Of a DNA stretch of 64,000 nt, positions 1-9,643 are shown piece by piece. How positions within the stretch are numbered: the stretch's first letter is position 1; each line of letters begins with the position of its first letter. This stretch comes from Prado023 sp963788325 (lineage in GTDB: Bacteria > Actinomycetota > Actinomycetes > S36-B12 > CAIYMF01). The position numbers were made by a program, and so were the translations under genes. The stretch spans positions 1 through 64,000 of the forward strand of contig CAWBGJ010000010.1 of assembly GCA_963788325.1 (NCBI GenBank), written 5' to 3'. The notes under the pieces are model-generated. The model did no database searches. It saw only the letters and a program-made list of their open reading frames with translations, and was not told the origin of the DNA.

Positions 1-262
1 GCGGTAGGGGGCAGGTCACAGTAGTTGCGGGAGGTCAGGGCAATGCTCGGGTGAGCAGCGAGCATGGCCTCCTCACGGACCAGTACCGCCAGCGGGCCAC
101 GGCGCGGCAAGGGCCCCAGGTCCGTGTCAACGAGAAGTTCCTAATCGCCGTGCGGTCTCCCGCTTGCTCCCACACTCCTGCGTGAAACGGCAACGAGTAA
201 CTCTCGGTGTCGGATGTGCTACGACTAGTGACAACACACAAGGATGTGGCAGTGTCTGCGCC
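1..262. other. Left edge, no confident gene
   Basis: No supported gene starts here. On the minus strand a frame is open from about position 141 to the window edge and reads LLVDTDLGPLPRRGPL and then a helical-looking stretch. It could be the start of a gene running off the left end, but there is no good start codon with a ribosome binding site. A TAG lies in frame just upstream of it. The 80 bases before the Rhs gene contain AAGGA at 239-243 but no clear promoter. Confidence 0.25.
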
Positions 263-3200
263 ATGACGGGGATGGGTAGGGGACTGCTGGTACGGCTGGG
301 CGTGACGGTTGTTCTGGTTGCTGGGACTTTGGGTGTTGCGGGGGCAGGGGCGGGGGCCTCGGAAGTGGTGCGTCCGAGTCCGCCGGCATTGGCTTCAGAC
401 GCGTACGGGGTGGCCGAGCCGGTGACGGAGCCGGTGGCCGAACCCTCGCCACGCGTGTCGACCGGTGGCGGTGGGGCGCCCTCTGGGCGGGATGCCAGGC
501 CGGAGTCGGCCGGGGCCCGGATGTTCTCCGAGGGGGAGTCGGCTGCGGCGATGCCGGGGTGGTTGTTCAACGGCGACGCGTATCTGGATCCGGAGTTGGG
601 CGGGGTGTTGACCGAGCCGGTGGGGTCGTCGGTGGGGTCGATGTTCTACGCCGATCCGGTGGCTGCGGAGTCGTCGTTCTCGGTGTCGTTCGATTATGCG
701 ATGGATGGGGGGTCGGGTGCGGACGGGTTGGCGGTGGCGCTGCTGGATGCGTCCCGGATCGATCAGGGTCCGCGCTCGGTCGGTTGGAATGGGGAGGATC
801 TGGGCTGGTTCGGGTTGCTGGGGACTGCGGTGCTGTTCGATTCGTATGGGTTCAATGTGGGGGATCCGGGCTTCTCGTCGGTGCGGGTGTCGCAGTTGGG
901 GCCGTTGACGCCGCGGCTTGGTGTGGTCGGTTCCTCGGGTGCGGTGAGTGTGCGTGGCACGCACCATGCTGAGGTGGTCGTGGACTTCGCGGCCTCGGTG
1001 GTGTCGGCGCGGCTGGATGGGGCGCAGGTGGTGTCGGTGCCGGTGGTTCCCGGGTCGCTGCCGGACCGGTTCTTCGTGGGGTTCACCGCCGCGACGGGGT
1101 TGTACACCGACCAGCATTCGGTGGCCAACGTCGAGCTGGGTGGGGATAGCCGGGTGGTGGCCGACCCGGGGCCGTTGCAGCCGTTCGAGACCTCGGGCGG
1201 TCCGAACCCGGCGTCGGTGTCGTGTACGCCGTGCTACGGCGATCCGGTGTCGGCGAACACCGGCAACTTCTTCGACAGTGTCACGGATCTGGAGTTGGCG
1301 GGCCGGCTGCCGTTCGCGTGGACCCGAACCTACTCGGTGGACCGGGCGGGCACGCTCGGCCCACTCGGGTCGGGGTGGACTTCGCCGTTGACGGCCCGGC
1401 TGATCCCGGCCGCGGGGCCGGGCGATCCGGTGGTGGTGGTGCAGGAGAACGGTGCGCGGGTGCAGTTCGAGGCTGACGGTGTCGGCGGATATGCGACGTT
1501 GCCGCGCTTCCATGCCACGTTGGCTCGGGACGCGGGCAGCGGGGAGTGGCTGTTCACGCGCCAGCATGTGACCACGATGCGGTTCGCCGCGGACGGGCGG
1601 GTGCTGTCCTGGGCGGACCGCAACGACGAGACCGTGCAGGTGGGCTACGACACCGCGCTGCGGCCGGTGTCGGTGTCGGCCGGTGATGGCCGATCCTTGT
1701 CGCTGACCTACAACGCGGCGGGTCGGATCAGTCGGGTCACTGGACCGTCCGGGCGGGGCGGAGTGTCGTACGCCTACACGGGCACGGATCTGACCACGGT
1801 GACCGATGCCCGGGGCAAGAAGTGGCTGTACGGCTACGACGCAGCGCACCGGATGACGTCGATGACCACCCCGCGCGGGGCGGTCACGACCACCAGCTAC
1901 GACGCACTGGATCGGGTGGTCAGCCAGACCGAGCCGGTGGGCCGGGTCACCACGTTCGCCTACCAGGACCTGGGCGTCTCCGCGGACGGTGCGCACCTGA
2001 CGGTCACCCGGATCACCGACCCGTCGGGGGTGGTGGTCGAGGACCGGTTCAGCAACGGATGGCTGGTCGAGCACGTGCTGGACCCGGATGGGCCGCTCCC
2101 CTCGCGCACCTCGTATCACCTGGACTCGCAGGGCAACCGGACGATCACGGTCGACCCGACAGGTGCGGTCAGCACCACGCAGTACAACAGCGACGGGGCA
2201 CCGATCGCCACGACCGACGCGCTCGGGAACACCACCGCCACGGCGTACAACGAGTTCGCCGAACCGACCTCGCACAGTGACGCGCTGGGGCGGACCACCA
2301 CCTGGGCGTATGACGAGCACGGCAATGTCACCACGATCACCACCCCGGGCACGGACGGCGAAGTCATCCCAACGATGACCGGGGCCGCCGAGCAGGTCGT
2401 GGAACGCGCGGTGGCACTGGCCGGCGGCAGCGGCCCGGCCAACACCGAGATGCAGTACCAGGATCCGGCCCACCCGGGCGACGTCACCGCGGTCACCGAT
2501 CCACTGGGCGGGCAGACCACGTTGAGCTACGACGCGGCCGGGTTCCTGGCCTCGTCGACCGATCAGCTGGGTCGGCGCACCACGTTCACGCACAACAACT
2601 ACGGGCAGCTGCTCACGGTGGTGGACCCGCGGGGCAACGCCGCGGGCGCGACCGCGGGAAACTACCGCTCGACGAACACCTACGACACCGGCGGCCTGCA
2701 GCTGACCGCCAAGGACCCGCTTGGCCACGGCACCACCTGGACCTACGACGCCGACGGGAACCGGGTCACCACCCGCGACGGGGCCGGCAACACGTGGACC
2801 ACCACCTACGACCTGGCCGGTCGGCCGACCGCGGTCACCGACCCGCTCGCGGCGACCACCACCACCGAGTACGACGGGGCCGGGCGCACCGTGGCGGTCA
2901 CCGACCCGGCCGGTGACCGGACCACCTCCAGCTATGACGGCCACGGCTGGCTGTCCACCACCACCACACCTGAGGGCAACCGTGCCGGCGCCACCGAGGC
3001 CGAACGGGCCGCGGCGACCACCACCCGCGGATACGACGCCGTCGGGCGACTCACCACCGAGGAAGTCCCGGACCCAGCCGGTGGGGAGGAGCTGGCAACC
3101 CGGTACAGCTATGACGAGTTGGGCCGGCTGACCCACGTTGAGGATCCAACCGGGGCCACCACCACCCGCGAGTACGACGCCGCCGGCCAACTGCTCGCCG

Positions 3201-5950
3201 TGACCGATCCAATCCTGCGCATCACTCGGTACGGGTTCGACCCGGCCGGTCGGGTCACGACCGTGACCGACCCCGCCGGCAATGTGACGTCCACGAGCTA
3301 CGACCAGGTCGGCAACCCGCTGTCGGTGACCGACCCGATCGGGCGCACCACCACCTGGACCTACGACGCGGCGCACCAGCCCACCAGCGTGACCGACCCG
3401 CGCGGCTTCGCCCCCGACGCCGCTCCGCAGGACTACACCACGACCTACCAGTACGACCTTGCGGGCAACCGCACCGAAGTCCGCAGCCCGACCCGCGTGA
3501 TCTCCGCCACCACCTACGACCGCGCGTCACGGGCCACCCAAGTCACCAACGCCCGCGGCAAGACCACCCGCTACACGTACAACAACGCCGACCAGATCCT
3601 GACCGTGACCACCCCCGACGGGGGCGTCACCCGCACCAGCTACGACCCGACCGGGCGCGCAGCCACGCTGACCGACCCACGCGGCAACATCACCACCTGG
3701 TCCTACGACCCGGCCGGCAGACTGGCCAGCGCCACCGACCCACTCGGGCGCACCCGCACCACCACGTGGACCGCGAACAGCCAACTGCACACCGTTACCA
3801 CCGCCCGCGGGACCACCACCCACGCCTACGACCCGCTGGGCCAGCTGACCGGCACCAGCTACAGCGACACCACCCCCGCAGCCAGCTACCAGTACGACCG
3901 GGCCGGGCGGCTCACCACCACGTCGACCGCCGGCGCGTCGGGTTTCACCCAAACTTACGAGTACGACCCTGCCGGACAGCTGACCACCTGGACCAACGAC
4001 CAGCGCACCTACCACCTCGACTACGACGAGGCCGGCAACCTGACCGATCTGGACTACCCGGCCCCCGGGTCGGTCCGCCTCGGCTGGGACTACGACAACA
4101 CCGGTCAGCCGACCCGCCTGACGCTGACCGACCCCGCGGCCGACGAGCCCACCCTGGCCGCCATCGACTACGGCTACGACAACGCCGGCAACCTCACCAG
4201 CTGGAGCAACGGCACCATCTCCCAGGCCCGGGACTACGACCCGGACGGGTTCCTGCAGCGAGTGGCCACCGGCAGCGAGGAGTACCAGTCCAGCACCCAG
4301 TACGGCTACGACCCGAACGGCAACCCCACCAGCATCCACACCGAACGCGGGGACATCACGACCACCCGATCGTTCCTCTACGACGCCAACGACCGGCTCA
4401 CCGCCGCCTGCACCACGGCCACCTGCACCGCCAGCAAAGCCGCCCAGGCGTGGGCCTACGACAAGGCCGGCAACATCCTGACCCAGCGCATCGGGCCAGC
4501 CGCCACCGGCACGACCACCACCAACACCTACGACACGGCCAACCAGCTGACCACCCGCACCACCGGCACCCAACCAGCCAAGACCCTCAGCTACGACGCC
4601 GACGGCAACCTCACCGCCGACGGCGCCGGACGGACCTGGACCTACGACCTGCCCGGGCGCACCACCAGCACCACCAGCCCGACCGGCACCACCACCTACC
4701 GCATCGACACCGCCGGGCAGCGGGTCGCCAGCACGACCGGTGGGGTCACCCAAACCCTGGACTGGAACCCCCTGGGCGATATGCCCCTGCTGCTCCAAGC
4801 AAGCACCGACACCACGAGCACCCTGCCGGTGCCGGCCCCCGACCTGGCCACCGCAGGCGCGGTCACCGACACCTACGACGCCGGCGACACGCTGACCAGC
4901 CGAGCGCTCGCCTGGTACGGCCAGGACCTGACCAACAGCATCACCGACGTCTTCACCGCCCAAGGCACACCCGATCAGGCCACCAACTACAGCCCGTTCG
5001 GCGTCCCCACCCCGGTCACCAGCGTGGACCTACCCACCACCCCGACCCTGCCGGCACCGCTGCTCGGCTACACCGGGGCGCTGACCGACCCAGACGCCAC
5101 CATCCACCTCGGGCTACGCAGCTACGACCCGACCACCGGCCGGTTCACCAGCCCCGACCCGGCCGGCCACAGCGCCGCCAACCGTGCCGACGGCGGCTAC
5201 GACAGCCTCTACACATACGTCCACAACCAACCCCTGCTGCTCACCGACCCCACCGGGCTGTGTGACTGGAACCCATTCAGCTCCAGCCCAGACGCTTGCG
5301 ACCTGTACAACACGATCGCTCTTGCGATGCGAGGCCAAGACGACAGCGCCCTCGGTAACTACGCCCATGTGGCCACCGAGGCGTGGGTCAACCTCGGCAG
5401 AGGCGCCAGTCTCGGACTGAGCGACTCCGCGGCCAACCGGCTCTCGAAGGGCGCCAGCTGCACCGTAGCCAATGACAGCTTCGTAGCCCGCACCTACCAA
5501 CTCCTCGGCGGGGTCGGCGCAATTGCCGTCCCGGGCGGTGGCGCCGCAGGCATCGCCGGCCGCGGCGGCGCCAAAGCCACACAACTCACCAAGACCGCCA
5601 CAGCAACCAGCAAAGCCGCAGAAAGCGGATCAGCCCTGTCGAGAGCGTCGCAAGCCGCCTTCAGGGCTGCCGATGACCCCGCATCGATCTTCGTTAAGAA
5701 CAAGCACCTGGCCTCAGCGGGTGGGAACGGAGCCAAATTCGCTTCCGACGACATTGGTCAGGTGCAGGGTTGGATCTCGCGCGGCCTGCAATCGGATGGA
5801 GTGCAGTTCCTTCCGAACCAACTTGATGACACGTTCCGGGCGATCGTTCCTGGTGGCGGAGTCGTCGGCACACGTGGCCAGGAGTTCATTCGCGTGATCG
5901 TGACCGGCGACGGCCGCGTCATCAACGCCTTCCCGGTCAAAGTGAGGTGA
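263..5950 (+). CDS. Secreted Rhs/YD-repeat polymorphic toxin with BECR-like C-terminal domain
   Basis: About 1895 residues. The ATG at 263 was chosen because a classic signal peptide follows (RLGVTVVLVAGTLGVAGAG), whereas the open frame upstream to 164 has no export signal. Order seen: signal peptide; a lectin/concanavalin-like beta domain at roughly residues 110-300; a DUF6531-type entry (CTPCYGDPVSANTGNFFDS); dozens of YD repeats (YDAAGRL, VTDPLGR types); the Rhs core signature near residues 1600-1660 (GLRSYDPTTGRFTSPDPAG); then a variable tip of about 230 residues. The last 80 residues (KNKHLASAGG ... FIRVIVTGDGRVINAFPVK) resemble BECR-fold ribonuclease toxins of CdiA/Rhs tips; that fold call is from memory of the families. 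The Rhs shell is known to encapsulate its toxin tip. The frame is intact despite its length. The stop overlaps the ribosome binding site of the next gene, the expected place for an immunity gene. Confidence 0.85.
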   Translation: MTGMGRGLLVRLGVTVVLVAGTLGVAGAGAGASEVVRPSPPALASDAYGVAEPVTEPVAEPSPRVSTGGGGAPSGRDARPESAGARMFSEGESAAAMPGWLFNGDAYLDPELGGVLTEPVGSSVGSMFYADPVAAESSFSVSFDYAMDGGSGADGLAVALLDASRIDQGPRSVGWNGEDLGWFGLLGTAVLFDSYGFNVGDPGFSSVRVSQLGPLTPRLGVVGSSGAVSVRGTHHAEVVVDFAASVVSARLDGAQVVSVPVVPGSLPDRFFVGFTAATGLYTDQHSVANVELGGDSRVVADPGPLQPFETSGGPNPASVSCTPCYGDPVSANTGNFFDSVTDLELAGRLPFAWTRTYSVDRAGTLGPLGSGWTSPLTARLIPAAGPGDPVVVVQENGARVQFEADGVGGYATLPRFHATLARDAGSGEWLFTRQHVTTMRFAADGRVLSWADRNDETVQVGYDTALRPVSVSAGDGRSLSLTYNAAGRISRVTGPSGRGGVSYAYTGTDLTTVTDARGKKWLYGYDAAHRMTSMTTPRGAVTTTSYDALDRVVSQTEPVGRVTTFAYQDLGVSADGAHLTVTRITDPSGVVVEDRFSNGWLVEHVLDPDGPLPSRTSYHLDSQGNRTITVDPTGAVSTTQYNSDGAPIATTDALGNTTATAYNEFAEPTSHSDALGRTTTWAYDEHGNVTTITTPGTDGEVIPTMTGAAEQVVERAVALAGGSGPANTEMQYQDPAHPGDVTAVTDPLGGQTTLSYDAAGFLASSTDQLGRRTTFTHNNYGQLLTVVDPRGNAAGATAGNYRSTNTYDTGGLQLTAKDPLGHGTTWTYDADGNRVTTRDGAGNTWTTTYDLAGRPTAVTDPLAATTTTEYDGAGRTVAVTDPAGDRTTSSYDGHGWLSTTTTPEGNRAGATEAERAAATTTRGYDAVGRLTTEEVPDPAGGEELATRYSYDELGRLTHVEDPTGATTTREYDAAGQLLAVTDPILRITRYGFDPAGRVTTVTDPAGNVTSTSYDQVGNPLSVTDPIGRTTTWTYDAAHQPTSVTDPRGFAPDAAPQDYTTTYQYDLAGNRTEVRSPTRVISATTYDRASRATQVTNARGKTTRYTYNNADQILTVTTPDGGVTRTSYDPTGRAATLTDPRGNITTWSYDPAGRLASATDPLGRTRTTTWTANSQLHTVTTARGTTTHAYDPLGQLTGTSYSDTTPAASYQYDRAGRLTTTSTAGASGFTQTYEYDPAGQLTTWTNDQRTYHLDYDEAGNLTDLDYPAPGSVRLGWDYDNTGQPTRLTLTDPAADEPTLAAIDYGYDNAGNLTSWSNGTISQARDYDPDGFLQRVATGSEEYQSSTQYGYDPNGNPTSIHTERGDITTTRSFLYDANDRLTAACTTATCTASKAAQAWAYDKAGNILTQRIGPAATGTTTTNTYDTANQLTTRTTGTQPAKTLSYDADGNLTADGAGRTWTYDLPGRTTSTTSPTGTTTYRIDTAGQRVASTTGGVTQTLDWNPLGDMPLLLQASTDTTSTLPVPAPDLATAGAVTDTYDAGDTLTSRALAWYGQDLTNSITDVFTAQGTPDQATNYSPFGVPTPVTSVDLPTTPTLPAPLLGYTGALTDPDATIHLGLRSYDPTTGRFTSPDPAGHSAANRADGGYDSLYTYVHNQPLLLTDPTGLCDWNPFSSSPDACDLYNTIALAMRGQDDSALGNYAHVATEAWVNLGRGASLGLSDSAANRLSKGASCTVANDSFVARTYQLLGGVGAIAVPGGGAAGIAGRGGAKATQLTKTATATSKAAESGSALSRASQAAFRAADDPASIFVKNKHLASAGGNGAKFASDDIGQVQGWISRGLQSDGVQFLPNQLDDTFRAIVPGGGVVGTRGQEFIRVIVTGDGRVINAFPVKVR

Positions 5951-5955
5951 CCGGA

Positions 5956-6363
5956 ATGGAGATGATCTACGACCGCCTGGATACCAGCGAGCTCCGGGGC
6001 ACCACTCAAGCTGATTACCTGATCGCGCTTGACGCCGACCTCCGGGTCCTCGCTGGCCACGAGGCCGTGTGTGAGGAGCCAGGGTTTCCTGTCGTCGAGC
6101 TCGCCCGAAGCTTGAGGATCTGGCTCGCTGACCCAAATCGAGGCGACTTCGAGTTCGATTCGATGTCGTTCGAGGAAGTTGGTTCGATCGCGTTTCGCCA
6201 GACCGCTGCGGGATGGGTATTCGGTTCCGTCTTTGCCCCGGACGGGCAGACTGTCCCGCTTGAATGGGCTGATGTCGAATTGTGTTCTCGGCAACTGATT
6301 TCTCGAGTTGAGGAGGATCTGGCCAGGCTCGGCCTGAATCCGCGAGAGGTCCTCAAGCCGTGA
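5956..6363 (+). CDS. Putative immunity protein for the Rhs toxin
   Basis: A 135-residue acidic soluble protein without signal peptide or membrane segment. The ATG at 5956 is preferred over a GTG at 5947 because AGGTGA, formed by the end of the rhs gene, sits five bases upstream. Position directly behind a polymorphic toxin tip, small size and acidic character are the usual signature of cognate immunity proteins. I do not recognise the family with certainty, so the role is inferred from context. Its TGA overlaps the GTG start of the next toxin gene, so the two are translationally coupled. Confidence 0.6.
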   Translation: MEMIYDRLDTSELRGTTQADYLIALDADLRVLAGHEAVCEEPGFPVVELARSLRIWLADPNRGDFEFDSMSFEEVGSIAFRQTAAGWVFGSVFAPDGQTVPLEWADVELCSRQLISRVEEDLARLGLNPREVLKP

Positions 6364-7164
6364 AGCGCTTCCTCGTTCTTGTGGTGTCGCTGGTAGCAAG
6401 CCTCGTCGGCATCCTGGCTCCGGCGAGTGCGACGGAACTACCGAGCGCATCGGTCGTCACCTACACCTACGACGGCCACCATGCCCCTGCGCAGTTCGCT
6501 GCCGCCGCGCCTCAGCGCGGACCTCCGGTTGCGTACGACGTCAATTCCTACGACGCGGACGACCTCCGGCCGCTCGGCGCTTTGGCGCGCTCCGACGGGC
6601 CAGCTCCTGTGTCCACGACGATCACCTACGTCAACCCGGGGACCTCTGTGCGGGTTGCTCGGGACACGACGCCGACGGGTTCGTGGGTTGGACCGACTGT
6701 CGAGAACCCTTCTTCGTTTCAGCGATCCGCTATTGCCGCAAACGCAGCACCCAAGGCGCTCGCTGCGTCGACGCGAGCGGCGCCGTGGGCTGGCTCAACG
6801 CTCAGCCGGCTCAGCCGCGAAGGCGAGGTCATGTATCGCGTCTACGGAGGTGGGGCCGGGAAGGCGGGCTCATGGCTGACTCCAATCAACCCAGCGTCCT
6901 CCGCGGCCGCGCGACAGGGTCTAGGGCTGCCCGCCGAGAACGCCGCTCTGTACGTCTCAAGGGTCACGCTCCCGGGTGGCGTTCGGATGCAGGTCGGTAC
7001 AGCATTCGGCGGTGACGCGAGGGGAAGCACGTGCGATCGAGCAGGCGTTGATCGTCCGAAACCCCGGGTTCAACAACAAGATCAACAGCATCTCGCCGAA
7101 CCATTCGTACTACCAAGACGCTGTCGACTGGGGCGAGGCATGGCTCGTCCGGAACGGATATTGA
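6360..7164 (+). CDS. Secreted toxin with its own signal peptide (one frameshift)
   Basis: Starts at GTG 6360, inside the stop of the previous gene. Residues 1-25 form a signal peptide (KRFLVLVVSLVASLVGIL ... ASA). A low-complexity linker follows, and then a toxin-like domain beginning MYRVYGGGAGKAGSWLTP and, in the next frame, ending with NKINSISPNHSYYQDAVDWG. The domain opening resembles the YRVxGG start of Rhs-tip toxins related to ADP-ribosyltransferases; this is a weak family call. The frame is broken at 7020-7023: taking one G out of GGGG joins both halves, and the joined frame stops at 7162-7164 exactly on the start of the immunity gene. The longer frame running through to 7664 is therefore not a real fusion. 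Unlike the Rhs protein it has no repeat shell. Confidence 0.6.
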
Positions 7165-7664
7165 TGACCGAGGCCGTGACGAACCTCCGCGTGCTCAAGC
7201 CGTCCAGGAAGAAGCCGAAGCCTGGTGACGTCTTCGCGCTACAGCTCGCGGGCGAGGAGTTCCTGTTCGGCAGGGTGATCTCGACGGACGCGAAGTGGAC
7301 CCTCGCGGAGGGTGCGGGTCCGTCCGTGCTGATCTACATCTTCCGGGAGCGGTCGGGGGAGAAGGCCGTGCCCGACGCGGCGGTCATGCGCCCTGATCAC
7401 CTGCTGGTCTCACCGATCATGACCAACCAGCTCCCTTGGTCCCGCGGCTACTTCGAGACGCTCGCCAACATCCCGCTGACAGCCGCCGACATCCTCCCTC
7501 AGCACTGCTTCCTCAGCGCGTCCAGGGGCCGCTACTTCGACGAGCACGGCGTCGAGCTGCCGGGACCGATCGAGCCCGTTGGCGACCACGGGCTGCACAG
7601 CTTCCGCACGATCGACGATCAAGTCAGCGACGCTCTGGGCGTGCCGCGAGCGCCCGAGGAGTGA
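7164..7664 (+). CDS. Imm26-like immunity protein
   Basis: 166 residues starting at ATG 7164, which overlaps the toxin stop (TGATG). The region KPKPGDVFALQLAGEEFLFG followed by RVISTDA matches the beta-rich Imm26 immunity family, where a PxPGDVFxxxL opening and a GRV strand are conserved. It has no export signal, fitting a cytosolic neutraliser. Coupling to the toxin gene supports a toxin-immunity pair. Family assignment is from motif memory and could be confirmed by profile search. Confidence 0.65.
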   Translation: MTEAVTNLRVLKPSRKKPKPGDVFALQLAGEEFLFGRVISTDAKWTLAEGAGPSVLIYIFRERSGEKAVPDAAVMRPDHLLVSPIMTNQLPWSRGYFETLANIPLTAADILPQHCFLSASRGRYFDEHGVELPGPIEPVGDHGLHSFRTIDDQVSDALGVPRAPEE

Positions 7665-7667
7665 GCT

Positions 7668-8018
7668 TCAGCCCGCGCCGCCGGTGATGAGCCGGAGCTT
7701 GGCCTTCGTGACGAGCGCGTCGATGACGTTGGTGATCGTCGCGCGTTCTTCGTCGGTGAGCTGGTCGAGGTCGGCCAGACGGGCGTCGACGTGGCTGCTG
7801 GGGGCGTTGAGCGGGCGGCGTTCGGCTCGTTCGATGAGCAGGTAGTCGACGGAGACGTTGAAGGTCTCGGCCATGCGGATGACGGCTTCGAGACCGGGGG
7901 CGACTTTGTTGTTCTCGTAGCGGGAGACCTGGCGGGCATCAGAGCCGATGTTCTCGGCCAGCTCTGCTTGGGACCAGCCGGCTTGTAAGTGGGCCCCCGT
8001 GCGCGTCATCGATGGCAC
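7668..8018 (-). CDS. XRE-family HTH regulator
   Basis: 116 residues from GTG 8018 (a second start, ATG, lies at 8009). A Cro/CI-type helix-turn-helix is clear: WSQAELAENIGSDARQVSRY followed by ENNKVAPGLEAVIRMAETF. The C-terminal 50 residues are helical and charged (DQLTDEERATITNVIDALV), a form common in phage- and element-borne regulators. The first helix before WSQAEL is short, so the true start may lie upstream in another frame. It is convergent with the Imm26-like gene, with three bases between stops. Confidence 0.75.
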   Translation of the reverse strand: MPSMTRTGAHLQAGWSQAELAENIGSDARQVSRYENNKVAPGLEAVIRMAETFNVSVDYLLIERAERRPLNAPSSHVDARLADLDQLTDEERATITNVIDALVTKAKLRLITGGAG

Positions 8019-8066
8019 TGGAACCGGCTTCCAGGCGCGAGTGCGCTGCCGCGGCCGGTGGGGGCG

Positions 8067-8372
8067 TCAGTGTCGCCGGGAATGCGTGGGTGTCCCGGTG
8101 AGGTCATCGAAGAAGAGGACCTCGACGTCGTCGCCGAGTTCGTGTTGGACCTGGTTGGCTAGGTCCCGGCCCCGGTCGTTCCAGTCCTGGTGGGCCGCTG
8201 CGCTGGGCCACTGGTATGCGTTGTGCGTCAGGGTGTCGGTGTACTCCTGGCCCCATTCGGTGAGCCGGGCGCGCAGGTCCGCGGACAACGGCAGGCTGGT
8301 GGGGTCCAGCATGCCGTTGTCGGTCCACAGCGGGAACGCGTAGTAGTCGGCCATCACTGTGATTCGAGTCAT
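8067..8372 (-). CDS. Hypothetical protein
   Basis: 101 residues, soluble, acidic C-terminal half. It contains SLPLSADLRARLTEWGQEY and ends with a strand-like VEVLFFDDLTG. I recognise this only as the type of small protein often seen in actinobacterial genomes and cannot name a function. Its ATG overlaps the stop of the membrane protein gene at 8369 (ATGA), so both are probably one transcript. Confidence 0.55.
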   Translation of the reverse strand: MTRITVMADYYAFPLWTDNGMLDPTSLPLSADLRARLTEWGQEYTDTLTHNAYQWPSAAAHQDWNDRGRDLANQVQHELGDDVEVLFFDDLTGTPTHSRRH

Positions 8373-8845
8373 CCGCGCAGCGCCTGGTGCCAGTCCACCA
8401 GGGTCTGGTACTTGCGGTCGAAGGCGCCGTCCCAGGCCAACAGCCCGGTGCAGGGGGCCCGCAGTCGGGTGCGCCGCCCGGACGTCTCAGTCACGATCAC
8501 GTACGTGGTGCCCAGCGCCCGGTCGGCGGTGAACGAGTCGATGTCCGGCCACGGGATCGTCCGTGGGGACAGGCTGTGCACCCGCAGCGCCTGGGGGGTC
8601 AACGTGACCCCCTGCCAGCGGTACAACAGCGCGGCATTCACCCCCCACACCACGCAGAACGTCGCAGCCGACGGCACGTCGGCCCGTGATGAGGACCCTG
8701 ACGGGTTCGAGAACAGCAGGGTCAACCCACCCTGGGTCAGCAGCAGCACCACGCTCAGCGCGCCGACCAGCCAGGCCCACTGGCCAACCGTCGAGCGGAT
8801 CCGGATCGAACCCGTACCAGGAGCCAGCGTGACCATCGACCCCAT
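8369..8845 (-). CDS. Two-helix membrane protein with PH-like domain
   Basis: 158 residues if started at ATG 8845, which has GGGAGG six bases upstream. The open frame reaches 8929, but that extension is arginine-rich and unlikely. Two membrane segments are visible (WAWLVGALSVVLLLTQGGLT and AATFCVVWGVNAALLY). They are followed by a beta-rich tail (LTPQALRVHSLSPRTIPWPD) like bacterial PH domains, where the I/W-P-W-x-D-I motif marks the first strands. Function unknown. It is coupled to the following small gene. Confidence 0.6.
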   Translation of the reverse strand: MGSMVTLAPGTGSIRIRSTVGQWAWLVGALSVVLLLTQGGLTLLFSNPSGSSSRADVPSAATFCVVWGVNAALLYRWQGVTLTPQALRVHSLSPRTIPWPDIDSFTADRALGTTYVIVTETSGRRTRLRAPCTGLLAWDGAFDRKYQTLVDWHQALRG

Positions 8846-9025
8846 GACGCCTCCCGTCCGCGACCCTGACTTCAGGCTACCCCTGCGTGAAGCAGGACCC
8901 CGACCGCGCTCCGACACGAACCCTCGCACCAGCGTCTACTCCCTGCTTGGCTGGTCACGGGTCGAAGGAGACAGAGCCGACGCGCACGGGCGCTGACCTG
9001 TGGAGACCCCCGGGCAGGTTAGCTG

Positions 9026-9412
9026 TCATTCCGTGAAGACGAAACGACCCTCCCTGTCGACTGATGCGGGGAGGACGTCGTCAACCAGGTGACACGGCAG
9101 GGGCGCATAGATGTGCGGATAGAACTTCCCATTCCCGCCATCCTCGAAGCGCACCGTCAGACCATTCCCCTCGAGTGTGGGCAAGTCCATGACGAGCACC
9201 ACCAACTCCTCCTCGCAGTCGTCGTAGATGAACTCCGCGACTTCTGTGAGCTGGCTCGGCAGCGAACAGTGGATGAAGCCCACCTCTTCAAAGGACTTGT
9301 CCCGCGTTGACCTGCCGTACACACCAGTAGCCTGCGCCACTTCCCATTCTGCCTTCGTGCTCAGGTGGTAGATGCGGCCGGCAGCGGCCTCGGGCCCATG
9401 CGTCTCCGTCAT
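9026..9412 (-). CDS. DUF952 family protein
   Basis: 128 residues. The pattern IYHLSTKAEWEVAQATGVY, then GFIHCSLPSQL, then FYPHIYAPLP matches DUF952, a small beta-alpha family present across bacteria with unknown biochemical role. Length agrees with the family norm. The start ATG lies at 9412. It stands alone, with 230 bases of gene-free DNA upstream and a short gap to the PH-like membrane gene region downstream. Confidence 0.8.
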   Translation of the reverse strand: MTETHGPEAAAGRIYHLSTKAEWEVAQATGVYGRSTRDKSFEEVGFIHCSLPSQLTEVAEFIYDDCEEELVVLVMDLPTLEGNGLTVRFEDGGNGKFYPHIYAPLPCHLVDDVLPASVDREGRFVFTE

Positions 9413-9643
9413 GAGCGAAATAGTGCCCCATCCCCTTCGGCCGGCAACCCTTCCGTCCTCGCACCGGCGGGCGGAGCCTCTTTCGACCTCACAGTCATCT
9501 CACACATTTCGTAGGGGGGGCCGCGCTGACCTCACCAACCCGGGGATCCATGCCGATGCAAAGTCGACAGCGCCGCCGGCCATTCGCCGACGGTTGGCCG
9601 TTCGTGAGGGGTTGAGTTCCCCCGCCAGCCCGGGGGTTGAAGC

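Noticed and set aside
395..3376. 993-residue minus-strand open frame across the Rhs gene
   Set aside because: It is a shadow of the GC-rich, repetitive Rhs coding strand; its translation is low-complexity Gly/Arg/Val without any domain.
1700..5200. Regular DNA repeats that could be read as a repeat array or CRISPR-like
   Set aside because: They are coding YD repeats of the Rhs protein with degenerate units and no constant spacer length.
6360..7664. Single toxin-immunity fusion protein of 434 residues
   Set aside because: The join is an artefact of a one-base shift; the corrected toxin stops at 7164 on the start of the Imm26-like gene.
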